From assembly GCA_008828725.1 (NCBI GenBank), contig MEHQ01003738.1:62001-126000 (forward strand): 64,000 nucleotides of DNA, in the 5' to 3' direction. The stretch comes from Saccharina japonica. Lineage: Eukaryota > Sar > Phaeophyceae > Laminariales > Laminariaceae. The number at the start of each line of letters is the position of its first letter. Position 1 is the first letter of the stretch. Made by a program: the position numbers and the translations under genes. Shown piece after piece: positions 32,037 through 44,400 of this stretch. A model generated the notes under the pieces. That model ran no database searches. It saw only the letters and a list, made by a program, of their open reading frames with translations, and was not told the origin of the DNA.

Positions 32037-34996
32037 CGCCATAGTCTTTTGGCCATTGACCACGTGACCACGCATCTCTTTCGAGACAAAGCACCATCAC
32101 CGGAGGGGGGGTGTACTTCATTTTCATGTATGGCCGTAGTCGTATGACCATAGACCCTCACCGGAGGGGGGGCGGGGGTACTCATTTCGTTGCTTGCCTT
32201 AGTCATTTGACCATTGACCACGCATCCCTTTCGAGACGGAGCACCTTTCCTACTCCTAATAGAGACACCTCCAACAGTTGAGCCCTTGTTGCGTTGTTTC
32301 CTTATATTACATTTTTTTTTTGCTAATCTTATTCCCTTCCTGTTTCGCCGTCTGTGGCCACCATCTATCTCCTCAGATAGCGATCGCCGGGGGGGGGGGG
32401 GGGGGGGCATTTATTTTTATTTTTTAAAGAACACCTGCGTCCTGCCGAGCGCTGCTAAAAATACTGTCAAGAGGCGCGTGCTTTGTTTTGGCCCAGTTGC
32501 CTTTTATCAGCGGTAAAGGAGATGGGGGGCATTCGATACCACCGCGACTTTACAGTAGTTCCACTCCGCACACACCCCCCCCCCCATGATAGGAGTGAGT
32601 AACACGAAAAGGAAGGAAGCCGCAGCGCACAGTGCACCGCTTTCTTGCGCTACGTATGTATGGAGCGGAGGATGAGAGAGGGGGAAGTTGGGGGGGGGGG
32701 GGGGGCGTACTCATTTGTTGCTTGCCTTGATCATTTGACCGTTGACCACGCATCCCTTTCGGGACTGAGCACCGTGGGGGGCAAAAGCGGAGGAATCGTA
32801 CCACATGTGACGCTGTACGAATCTTGGCATCGCGTCCTCGCCCACCCGTGCGTTGCATCCGAACCATCGCAGGTCAGGGACTGGAAGGGCGGACACAAGG
32901 GAATGTGTGACCAGCTTCGAGAGATGCGCGAGGGGGGTGCGGCGCGGAGCAAGGCGCCGCTGAACAGACAGAACGTTATGGCGAGGATTCTCGGGCGAGT
33001 GCGGCTCTACCTGTGCCCCTTCGCGGTCTGCCACGGGGAGGCCCAGGGTCGAGGTTTCGTGTTCGTCCAGGTGAGGTAGACGGCGTTTTTTTTTTTTTTT
33101 TTTCTGCGTCGAGAAACCTTGGGGAATACGGAACGGCGCTCGCTGTATGGGTGACGCCTGCGTGCTTCCCGTCCCCCCACCCCGCCCCCCCTGCGCGCAG
33201 ACCAACCGGTTTATCCTCGTGAGAAACAGCTAGCTATCAGTGCCGTAGAGCCTCTCTCCGTTGCTTCTCTGTTGTGGGTGACGTGGTAGTCGCCATACGT
33301 TGAGAAATAAAAAATGTTGAGGACACCGGTCATTTTGGGCGCGTGAAAGCTCTCTCTTTGGCCTTATAATACCAGATTTAGTGTAGGGCTGGTCAGTGAA
33401 GGGGTGAGACCGAGGACGCGTACTGCGATAGAGGTAGCACTTTTCGGCTGAAATGGGTTATGAATGATCGGGCCCCTTAACCCAAACCCGCCGGTCTTGC
33501 ATCCTTGTGTTGCAATTTTTAGTTTTTGTAAAGTTAGGATTTTTCATCGGGAAGCACTTTTATTTCCCTCCTAAATCATTTTTTTACTTATTGTTAGTAT
33601 ATAGCTCCCCAAGTGACCATCCTCAGAAGGCAGAAATGGTGCAGCACATCTACCGTAGCATGCGTCCGAGGTCTTCCATCATAGCATCTTTATTGAAAAG
33701 GTGACACTCCTCACTCTCATGGCGTGTCGTTTATATCGTGTGGTGTACTTGGTAAGCTGTAAGAGCAGATTGTGGCATCTAATAGTTTGGCGGCCGTGAA
33801 AGTGACACCTGTCGGGGAGACGTGTTGTGCTGCAGGCCGCGCTTTCTCGGCTTCTACCTATGTTTTTGTGTTCGCCGTTGGCTCGTCGATGTACTGTAGG
33901 ATGGAGCGGTACACCAAGTTGTGTGATCTGGCACAAAAAAATTGTGGCACGCTGATGAAGCGAGGGCGCGGCGAGCCCCAACGGCTGTGTTTATGCGATC
34001 ACGACGGCATGGCGCGCCGTGAATGGGTGCGTTTTATTTATGCTTTGTACAGCTGCTTTCGTACGGCGCGCTGTTTTGGGTGCGTTTTGCTTTGCATTTT
34101 TGTACGAGTGCTTGCTGTCGTTGATCGACACCGCTGTTCGAGCGCTACGTAGGAGCAACAGAAAATTCACGGCAAACACTTACGAGTCATAAAACGACGA
34201 GGAACGTATACTTAAGTATTGATTCATTGATCGTGCTATATATGTAGATTGCAAATTCCTGGTGTTTACCTCGATGACGACCTCTCACGCACCTTTCTCG
34301 TGCCTTCTTTCTCGGCGCGCTCAGACGCCGAACCCAATCTTGGAACTGGAGTACTTGCATCCCGTCAACAGCAGCGGCCGGAAGCTCGATCGATCGATAA
34401 TATTGCATTTCTTGAGCATGGGAGAGTTCGTCGACGCCGTCATGCAGGATGACTTCGAGCTTGGGGTAAGTTTATTTTTATTTTTTCGTGTGTGTGTGCT
34501 GTTTTCGGTGGGGCCCAAGCGGCTCGCCTGTCGAATGATCGCCTGCACTTGTTTTCGGTGTGGAGTGTTGGACGACAATAGAGGCAGCCCTTACCTCGTG
34601 GTGCGGGCTATTTACGTACGGTTTTGCGCTGCCCACAGGGAGAAGGAGCCGCAGCACAGCAGTTACAGGATATTAGGAATAGTATGGCGAACAGCTTTAG
34701 TGAAAAATGATTGTGTATTTTGTCGCGAGTTCTGATGTTCACTTACGACTTTGCTCAAATCGATCTCTGCGTCTTGCCCCCGGCTGCTTCCACCCCACCA
34801 GGTGATCCGAAGCTCCCTCGAGGCTGCCGTCGGCAGCTACGACCAAAAAAAGGAGATGGTGGTTTTGGTCAGAGCCCGCTGCGGTTACATGGCGGTGGTG
34901 GTGCTGCCGCTCGTACCCGAGTTGGCCGTGTGTCGTCAGCTCGGCGTCGAGTATCGGGAGAAGGACGCGCTGCAGCTTAACCTTGACGAGACGTGA
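30819..34996 (+). CDS. MYND-type zinc-finger protein
   Basis: Five exons with matching phases give a complete 293-residue protein: 30819-31020, 31683-31828, 32873-33070, 34325-34465 and 34802-34996 (882 bases with stop). The N-terminal exon is helical (SIEKGMRIISDIEQTRADGM). A MYND zinc finger spans exons 2-3: CCCSKCGAKYCARDC plus WKGGHKGMC give CxxC, YCxxxC and HxxxC; the first Cys pair is spaced unusually (CLAKC). The C-terminal part (RLYLCPFAVCHGEAQGRGFV, VVLVRARCGYMAVVVLPLVP) is not a known catalytic domain to me. MYND fingers bind proline-rich peptides, often in chromatin regulators, but without a SET domain the role is open. Start chosen at the ATG before MKDKKEG; an in-frame ATG at 30648 is possible. 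Confidence 0.88.
31270..31620. other. AT-rich stretch in MYND gene intron 1
   Basis: Unlike its surroundings, this intron segment is AT-rich with repeated GGAAAT/ATTTCC and AATATT motifs (e.g. GGAAATATTAATATTGGATA), perhaps a decayed insertion. Confidence 0.5.
31981..32246 (+). repeat. G/C-tract repeat family, three modules with ~55-base G run
   Basis: The G run at 31981-32035 is followed by CATAGTCTTTTGGCCATTGACC. A module at 32105-32165 reads GTACTTCATTTTCATGTATG ... TATGACCATAGACCCTC. A module at 32178-32246 reads GTACTCATTTCGTTGCTTGC ... CGAGACGGAGCACC. All same strand, in an intron of the MYND gene. Confidence 0.9.
32690..32775 (+). repeat. G/C-tract repeat family, single module
   Basis: G run 32691-32705, then CGTACTCATTTGTTGCTTGC ... 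GACCACGCATCCCTTTCGGG. It ends about 100 bp before a MYND exon. Confidence 0.88.
33410..33672. mobile_element. MITE, uninterrupted copy of the 22.1 kb element
   Basis: Ends: GGACGCGTACTGCGATAGAG and the complement of CATCTACCGTAGCATGCGTC. The internal blocks (TGAATGATCGGGCCCCTTAA, TCGGGAAGCACTTTTAT) match the 22.1 kb copy. It sits in an intron of the MYND gene. Confidence 0.8.
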
Positions 34997-36061
34997 CCAT
35001 TGCTTATCCTACAGACGGCAGATGGTTAATGGAGCAGTCGCGAAGAAGACGCGTCTGGCGTTTTGTAATTTGGTAGTTGCGGTATTGCTAGGTTGCTGGG
35101 TGTTCACACCTGTAGAAGCGGTAATCGTCGCTTGTACTCGGTACGACACATTGTGCGTGGTGGGTATCTCGGGTTGGTTCGTCGAAGACAAAAAAAAAAC
35201 ATTCCAGGAGTTTCTCGCATCACAGCGGCTTCCCATCGCGCTTTTTTTCGGACGGCTTATCGTTCGGCCGTTTAGCAGGTATAATAGCTTCTCGCTATAT
35301 ATAGTGAAAGACTCGCGCAAGTACGCTGGCGTACCATCATAAGACACGGCTGCTGTGGTAATGCAGTCTCGTAGAGTTTGTTTTTTCTGGTTTAAACACT
35401 TGCGAACGCTTGAGGCATCATCTCACACGACCGCCAACCCTGTCTGTCGCTTGTGCGCGCCGTGCAAATGCATCGTCAGCGAAGGAGACTGGACCGCTGC
35501 TGTATCACGCAAAACGGAAGGCTGAAACCACCTTGCGCCCAAGTGTTATGTTGTATCATTTGTATTATAATTTACAAGTACGAGTAACGCGCGACACGTT
35601 TGAGAAACCCATAGTATATACGTACGCACTTTCGTTGCTTCCGAGAGTGCCGTCGCGCCGTCCTCCCACGCGACAACACTTTCTGCACGCCACGAAGTGC
35701 AAGCTCTCGTACTACAATGTAGTACTATTGCAGCCTTCCCTGCTACTGCTTGAAGATTTCGCTGGGTCAGCATGCCTCTCCCATCGCCGCTTCTTCGCGA
35801 AGAATTGCGCCGGCGGACCCCCCCCCCCCCCCCCCCCCCCCCCCGCCAAGCCTCCCCAAGACGCACTCGAGCTACGAGTCGCTCCTCGTGACACTCGCCG
35901 AGCTACCAACTGCTTGATATCGACACCATTTACGGAGCCTGATATCCTGCTGCAATATGTACCAAGTTTCATCGCCCCGCACTCCATTTTTATGCCGAGC
36001 CTCCTATCCTGCTGCACGGCCAAGTTTATTCGCTCCGTGTGCTCCGCGCCACCCGACGTTA
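34997..36061. other. Convergent intergenic region MYND gene / SPT4
   Basis: Both genes end here, 1,065 bp apart. There is a ~26-base C run at 35819-35844. A 301-residue plus-strand open frame (35410-36315) crosses the SPT4 last exon antisense and shows no domain, so it is not called. Confidence 0.6.
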
Positions 36062-36183
36062 CTACGAGCCAGACTCTGGCGGCTTGCAATGGAACGGGAT
36101 GCGCTTCTCCTCCAGAAACTCGAGCACCTCCTGAGGGAGCTCTCCAACCACCTCGATCGCGTACATTCCGGGTCTACACCCGC
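36062..36183 (-). CDS. SPT4: SPT4 exon 4 with stop codon
   Basis: Acceptor CTGTGCTGCAG. It completes a split Ser codon, then GCRPGMYAIEVVGELPQEV ... HCKPPESGS and TAG. Confidence 0.95.
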
Positions 36184-38434
36184 CTGCAGCACAGGGAAGA
36201 ACACCCGAGGGTACGAGTAGGTAGGCGTCACAAAAACTGGAACACAGGGTTGGGGAGTCAAGCGAAACGCTTCGTACGGAAACCCAGGAAGGCCAGGTCG
36301 AATGAGGGGTGGTAAATTGATATCCCCTCCTTCTTGATGAATGGCGTGGGAAATTATGAATACAGACGACACCTGGTGTGAATGACGGTTGGATTCGAGA
36401 GGCAAAAGGGGGAATTGTGTCTACTCGTACAGCAGAGGTGAGAGGCAATCGGCTTGAACAAGTGTTGGATCATGGGAGGGACCGTAGTTGCATCCAATGG
36501 ACTCTTTCGACAACTTCGTGGCGAGAGCGGGTTGTCTCAAATAGGGGGCCCGACCCCATGATGCTACATGGACGACCCTCGCGGCTGCGCCCGCTTAGAG
36601 GCCCTGGGGTAAAACACCGAACACTCCTTGTATATACGTGAAACAGAAAGTGTATCCTTTGGACACAACATCCCACAACTCAAGCTTTGACGGGATTGAC
36701 CTTTATCGCGTGCAACATAAAATAATATGAGCAAACATGATGCCGACCGCACCATCAGCCACACAAGTCAATGCCTATTGGGGGCCCGCTACCCTTGACT
36801 GCTCAGCGTAAACCCGCCGAGACCATACACAGCAAGTACCGGCATTTCCACTCACTGATTCGCTGCCATTTTCCAACCCAGCTGGTCTCTGGGTCCACCA
36901 TCGCGATGAGCCTGCGACCGTCATCAGGATGGGAACACGGGCAACATGCAAAGCGAAGGGGGGGGCGGAGGCGCTGGAACGTCATGATATATGTATAGTT
37001 ATGTTTGTGAATTTTTCGCACTTTTCGCAACTTTTCTCTTCGCGCGAGCGCTTTTCGGCAAAACGCGAAGTAACCCGACACGGGACGCCCGGCCGGACAC
37101 ATTGGTCGAGGTTTGGGCTCGATCCGAGCACTGTAGCTCGCGTGGCGGGCGCTCGAAGTTTTTTTTCCCGCGGGAGTGGATAAGACGATTTCCCGGGTTC
37201 TCTGCATGAGGCCGTATTTTTGTACGTACGTGCCAGTAAATAATAATGTTCTTTTTTATTTTTTAGATTTTGTATGTTTTTTGCTCTCTCACATGCACAC
37301 AGGCCAGAAACATGTACTCGTACCAGATAGACAACATGCACAGGGCACGGCGATACAGCGTTGCCGCCCACACCAGTAGTAGGGGAACATCGTGCGTGAG
37401 TGGCACATCCATCTGCGTTGTATTGCTGTGGCTAGCTGTGTCCATCGGAGGAACCTGCGGTCTAGAAACCTCACCATCTGTCTACGTACCTTTTTCTGTT
37501 CTGCTGCTATGTGTGACAGGCCCACGCTTACTATGATCGGAAATGTAATGACCGCTTTGAATAAATAGGAGTACCTCAACTACTGCTGTCCTTATATTTT
37601 CCGTTTTTTTTGCTTGTTCCCCGAAGCTCACTCCAGAAATCCACGGGACATCAAACACCATGCAACGAATACGAACAACGCCACAGCCCCGGCTAGAAGC
37701 ACAAGCAGCAGACGTGCCTGTGGCGGGTCCACCGTATACTGCTGTGGTCATCAAGTATAGTGGTTGCTTTATGCAGGCTTGCATCCGTCATCAGGCTTCT
37801 GCTGCTGCTGCTTGCTGCTGTTGTGCTTGCAATATGTATGTGCGGTGTGCGACCTGTCGTGCCTCTGGCGCTCAACGACAAATAATACTGCTGTACCAGT
37901 ACATACATGGAAAATGTATTCTCCGGTCCTTGGACCGGAGACTCAGCAACCATAATCCCAAAAGTGAAGCCCGATTTTCAAGATAATAGGCGTGACAAAA
38001 GTTGCCCCAGTTTTCAAGTCACTCAGCGTGACAGAAAAGTGACCCCCGAAATCAAGTTGATAAGCGTGACAGAAAAGTGACCCCTCAGATCACACCACGG
38101 GTACCCCCTTGTCCGCTCGATCCCCAAAGACCGTTCTGGGCGTACAGCAGCGGCGTCGCGACAGTTTTTGCACGCCCCGACAGCCAAGCACGCACCATGG
38201 GCCTCGGCCGAGTTTCAGCAACAGAGGTGGGGTGTGTGCGACACGTCGAGGACGGCAGCACGAACAGAGCAGATCAGCACGCAAACACGCCGAGTACAGT
38301 ACATGACACCTAATAAGAAACAAGGAATATGGTCCAGGCTCGATTTGGTATTTGAGAGAGGGTGCTTTCTGCACTAATATTTTCTATTTTGACACAACGA
38401 AGCATCCAAGCGCCGAGCGTTGACTGGCTGTATG

Positions 38435-38497
<63 letters not shown>

Positions 38498-41400
38498 AAA
38501 GTCTACGAGTACGGAGAGGCGCGCGCCGAGTGCGCTTCCCTTCGTCTCTAGGCCCGAGGCCGCGCCAGCCGGCTGTAGTTTGGCGCTGGCGCACACAGAC
38601 ACAGGCAGAGCACACCAGCGCAGATACCTGAGGCAGTTCAAACGCTGCTTATTTTATGCGAACAATAATGAGCAGTAGAGGCAGGTAGAGGGCAGGTATC
38701 CAGACCGCTCGCTGTGTATGATAGCTGCTGCATCGCAACATACAGCTCTGTCCCGAAATATAAGAACTTTTTATTATAGTTACGTATTAATTTCAACACA
38801 TTTCTTATATTTCGGGACGGAGTGGTACCAAGAAGAGCGTTGCAAGAAACCCTGCCCTTGCATGGGGCATTCGTGAAGGATCTTGGGTGTCGTTAGGCAT
38901 TACTTGTGCACGGGATAACATATATATGGGTCTGATAAACACTACGAGTACATACAGCAGTACGTAGCGAAAAAACAATCGTGCACGCTGGGCAGCGCTG
39001 GGTGACAATTATTGTACGCCCAGATTGTTATTATATGGGTTTTACTGTGTACTTGTACGAGTGCAGCGGTGTCAGGAGCCGGTGCTACCTCTGTCGCGCC
39101 CCCCCCCAGTGAACAAATAAACAAGAAACAAACAAACAAACAAATTGAAACAAATCATATAATTCAGGGCTAGTCGAACCGATACCTTGTGTCGCACGAT
39201 CCGCCATTTCGGTTCTGCATTCATTCATTCGTCGACAGCAGCTACTCGTATAGCTGTATCATTCTCCCCGGCTAATCTGTGATATAAGGGGGGAAGTTGG
39301 TCAAACACAGCTAGTTGTCAGAATTGAAGGAAACTACAGTGAAATCAAGTCATTATTTGTTTGGCTACTTTTCAAAATCCGTGTCCGATTTTTAGGTGAT
39401 CCGCCGCATTCTTTGCCATTCTTGAGCAGCCCGTCATAAAGGCACTGCGTCCCATGCGATTATACTGCAGGTCGCGCATCGTGCATGCTGCGGGCGATGC
39501 ATAGGCAACAGCTAGCAGTTGTGCTGGCGGCATAGCGAACGCACGCGAGACAAGCCCTGTCCACCCTCTCGGTGTTCTGATGCACAGCACCGCGTGGTTG
39601 CCCTTTCTTTCTGTGACTCTAAACCACGGGAAACATACCAGGTCTTCTACAGCAGTATGTTCCGAGGTGCCGTCGGCGGCTACTGGCTACGTAGTGAAGA
39701 ATGACACCGGTGTACGACACATACATAATACGTAGAAAGACACGGAAAATAACCAGACACCGCATATCCTACGAAAATGCAAAGTGCATAGTAGTAGGAG
39801 TGGCTGCGGTAATAACCGACTAAAGCTTGACCCACGTCAAGCAGTCAGTCGCTGTGCTGAGTGTTCTCTCCTCGTGTGTGCATGTATGTGGTGGCACGGT
39901 GCCGGTCGGAGGAGGAACATCCGCCCGCCGAGAGAGCCTATATGACGAGCAAAGCTCAAGCCTGATGATGGTATACTTTGATACGTACGTGCGGGTATTT
40001 TGTCAGTATCGATCTGCGTACTGTGCCTACTATGCGTATCTGCGTACAGCGTATCCGAGAGATTATTTTGTGTTTTAGGCAGATTTTCCAGGTCGTACGT
40101 ATATTTGTTCATTGTGCGTGCGGATCACTTTGATTGCACGGATTATTTTTTTCGGATCATACGGTCCGGACCGTCCACCCAAAAAGAAAGTGATTTCATT
40201 TCCCAACTATCATTTTCACAGTTTTTGTGACTCTAAACCACGGGAACCATACCAGGTTTACAGCAGTATGTTCCGAGGTGCCGTCGGCGGCTATGTCGTG
40301 AAGAATGCACACCGGTGTACGACACATATATACGTAGAAAGACACGGAAAATAACCAGACACCGCATATCCTACAAAACTGCAAAGTAGTAGTAGGAGTG
40401 GCTGCGGTATTAACCGACTAAAGCTTGACCCACATCAAGCAGTCTGTCGCTGTGCTGGGTGTTCTCTCATCGCGTGTGCATGTATGTGGTGGCACGGTGC
40501 CGGTCGAAGGAGGAACATCCGCCCGCCTATATGACGAGTAAAGCTCAAGCCTGATGATGGTATACTTTGATACGTACGTGCGGGTATTTTATCAGTATCG
40601 ATCTGCGTACTGTGCCTATGCGTATCTGCGTACAGCGTATCCGAGAGATTATTTTGTGTTTTATTAGGCAGATTTTCCAGGTCGTACGTATATTTGTTCA
40701 TTGTGCGTGCGGATCACTTTGATTGCACGTAATATTTTTTTCGGATCACTCCCCCCCCTGCCCCCCCCCACCCCTCCTCCTTGTTGTGTCGCCTTTCTAG
40801 GCGTCCTCAGCTGCATGCCGTAGCCGGCTTCTCTCCGCTTCGGCCCTGTGCCACCTCGCCATGAAATGGCCCGCCGCCTCAACGACCCCTCGATACCTCA
40901 CCCCACTCTTCTTAGCCGCCCTAGCTGCCATAGTAACGTCTCTGCTCCGAACAGTAAAGGGGAGCTTTCTGTGGAGCCCTCTGTTGCTGGAAAAACCCTA
41001 AGGTCATCTGCTAGACATTGGGCCCTGGGTTATTTTCTAATCGGCCAGGTCCCGGGTTCGCCCCCCGCGACAATCATCCCAAACATCACCCGCCGGGTCA
41101 GCCGCTCATTGGTCGTGCGCTGTACGGCCTCCGCATGTTCGTGATGCCTCTTCAGTTTGACAGTTACATGACGATTCGGGATTTTATGTGTTGAGGATTA
41201 TGTGTATCTCGACGACTGGGTGCATATGTGACGACGCACACTGCTGTTACTTCCTGCTGTCCCTACCCCTAATACACGACTTGAATCATCAAACCATCGA
41301 TGGTCTCTGGGTGTTTTGACTATCTTGCTTGGAGCTGACGAACACCGCAAGAGGAGGCGTCGTTTGCGGATGGTCGTCTCAACGCTCACGCATTGTGCCT

Positions 41401-44400
41401 TCTTGAGAGCCTTGGCGGACGACATGATGAGATGGTCGATGCGTTGTCGGCGCTGGAAACCAATGGTCCGAACGTAGGAGGAAGGTGTGGTGTGCTGTTC
41501 GGAGCTCAACGAAGTGCTCCTGGCCAAGGGTCCACGTCAAACACCCGTACGGCAGTGTCTCCATCACCTCGCGGCCTTTAGCATGCGCACCTTTAGAGTG
41601 AACGGGGCATCCTCCATATCGTACAGCTCCCGCTTGAACCGATCAGCACCTCCAACACTCTGAGTAACAACAATCTTCTCTTACGATAGATTGAGACTGG
41701 AGACAACCAACGCGGATGATACTCATTCGATTGCGATACTAACACATTGGACAAAAATTGCTCGATAATAATGCGGCCCTTTCTGAACACCTTAGTTTTT
41801 AGTAAGACCGGAGACTAGCAACGCGAATGTTACTCATTCGATTGCGATACTAACACAATCTTTAAAAACATAGTCAAACGGTCAATGTGTCCGATTTCAG
41901 ATTTGAAGGATTGAGTTCGATCCTTGGCGATGCCTACGTATACGCTTTTTTTTCTACTTTTTTTTTCCTACTTTTTGCATTGTACGTAACAAAACCAAGT
42001 GGGTTTCTTAGGCAGGGAGAGTTCCAGCCCTTTCTTCGGTGCATCCTTTTCTGCTTCTTCTGCAAATATTATCCCACCACTCCTGTACATGTGTCACGTG
42101 TGCGTGCGTTTACGGTGTGTGCCGTGTGTCATGCGTGCATGTATGTGCAGCGTATCACGCTTGGAGTATTTTCAAACATTTTTTTGCCGGGAGTCATCGG
42201 TTTTGTGAGGGATGGGCCTTCCTTCGCTTGAGCTCCACAACAATTAAATATTGGCAAATACGTTTAGCGGGATCTCTAAGAGTCAATAGTAAAGGTTCCA
42301 CCATATTTCCGAGTATGTTTTTTATCCCCAAAAATACAGGTGCAGCTCTAAAAAGGTCTACATTCATGAAACGTAGTAGTACCAGATATTTCATAGCGTC
42401 GTATTTATGTACTACGAATTGAATACAATATGATATGCGTATGATGCAATATCGCATGCTGTTGTAGTAGGTTTTCGATTCGTCCTTGCGCCACTCCCCT
42501 AGGCACGTCCCGGAGGGGAACCTTGTAAACCTTAAGCTTGTCGCCGGGCTGGTATTGAAAGGGTATACATTCCCGTCATCGCGTCAGCGAAGCCACCGCT
42601 CGCAGACAGCTTTAGGGGCGGGGCAACTGCTGCTTTCCCGGTGGTGAAAACAGACGATACGTGGGGCAGGATCAAGGGCCAATGTAAAACCAGGCACACC
42701 GACGGCAACGGTGGTTGAAGGTTGAAGGCTTCCACTTGAAGACGCCGAAGCGGAGCATAAATGTACCGCAAGTTCTCGTCCCAAGCATGGACGGATGGAC
42801 AGTCTGAACTTCTAGTTTGGACAGCCATGCACGCGCGTACTACTTGTTCTGACGCAAAGCGTGGTATGTACGTGTGTGCTACGTATGCAGTCTGTGCTCA
42901 CCCGGTGAAGTACGTGGTCGTGCAGTCCTGTACACGCGCCTGGTCGCTCTCCATCTGCAGGAACTGGCAGTTCTCGCACCCGTTGTTCACGAACTGCACG
43001 CCAGGGTTTATATGATATACGATGGCGTGTTGAAGCGCGCAGGGAGGGGAGAGATGAGTGAACACATCGTTATGTTACAAATACTCGTAGATATGTACCA
43101 CAGCAGCAGTGTAATCGTGGTGGTATAGTCTTATCATTACGAATACTCGTAGAGCCTATGAGTTTACTGCCATGAACACATGAAGACGCACTACCTTGCA
43201 TCGGGGTTCTTGCATCATGTGATTTGACATGGGCGGCTATACACAGGCGTGTGCTGGATGCCAACATGCCAACTTGGTGACAGCTTGGAACGGCGATGGA
43301 CTCGTGTGTCCGCAGCAACAAGCGCTAGATCAATACTCGTAGTAGTCGCTACTCGCACGCGCTCGCTCGTTTTGATAGTTTGATACCTGGTACATGCGAG
43401 GTATCATCATATTTTCGTCATTATGTAATGCTGCTCGGTCGAGGTGATTATCAGATTATGGCGATGATGCCCAAATGACTCTTCACGCCTTTATGTCGGT
43501 TTCGGTATGCCCCGCTCGGCGTCGACCCTACCGCGCTCCACCCGACCCCCCTCGGCACCACGATCGTGCCACGCCCGCCCGACACATGAGCCCTCGGTGA
43601 CCCTGCCGAAAGAACTGGCCCCGATGCGCATCTCGGCGAGCGGGGGGCGGCGGAAGGCGCCCTCCCGGGGACGGCTCGCTCTTTCCCCGGGAAAGGGGAG
43701 AATGATAAAAAAAATGGAAATCCCAGCACGCGGTTTTGAACCAACGCCCAACGCTTCTATTTGCTGCTGGAAGTTATACGTACGTTCTGCCGTTTCCTAC
43801 GAATGCGGTTCGATTTTTGAGCTTCAGATTATGGTCTGATCGATTTTTCAGCGACCTAGTTCGAAAATCGAAACAGTCTTCTTATGCGAGAAAACACGGA
43901 TTTGTTGTATCATACGTGCAGATATTTGAGCAAACGGCAAGACCAACTGCTGTTGTTGTTGTGGTCTGGCGCCGCGAAGAGACGCGCCGAGTGCGCTGTA
44001 CTGGGCATAGAACCCAAGCGTTCGAAGCCACGTTGGCTGCCTTTGGTCTGGCGGCGACGCGCCGAGTGCGCTCGAGTCGACCTGTCTTGATATTTTGTAT
44101 TTTGACACAACGAAGCATCCGAGCGTTGACTGTGTACTACTGCTGTACTGCTGCTGCTGCTGCTGTAAACTCTACGAGTACGAGTACGGAGAGGCGCGCG
44201 CCGAGTGCGCTTCCCTTCGTCTCTAGGCCCGAGCCCGCGCCAGCCGACTGTAGTTTGGCGACGGAGAGGCCCACCGATCGTCGGCTGCGCGTCGGGCGCG
44301 AAGCAACGTCGCTGTGTCACCATCCAACTCATCGATCGTGCTGCTGCTGCTGCTTGCTTGCTGCGTGGATAACATCTTGAATTTAGAGACCATGCCATTT

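Noticed and set aside
33772-34152. 126-residue plus-strand open frame between MYND exons
   Set aside because: Phase does not fit either neighbouring exon, while exons 32873-33070 and 34325-34465 join directly in frame.
35410-36315. 301-residue plus-strand open frame
   Set aside because: Antisense to the SPT4 last exon, Pro run from a C homopolymer, no domain; chance frame.
43507-43839. 110-residue plus-strand frame in the GC-rich island
   Set aside because: No domain, no splice context, overlapping frames on both strands equally open; left as an unexplained island.
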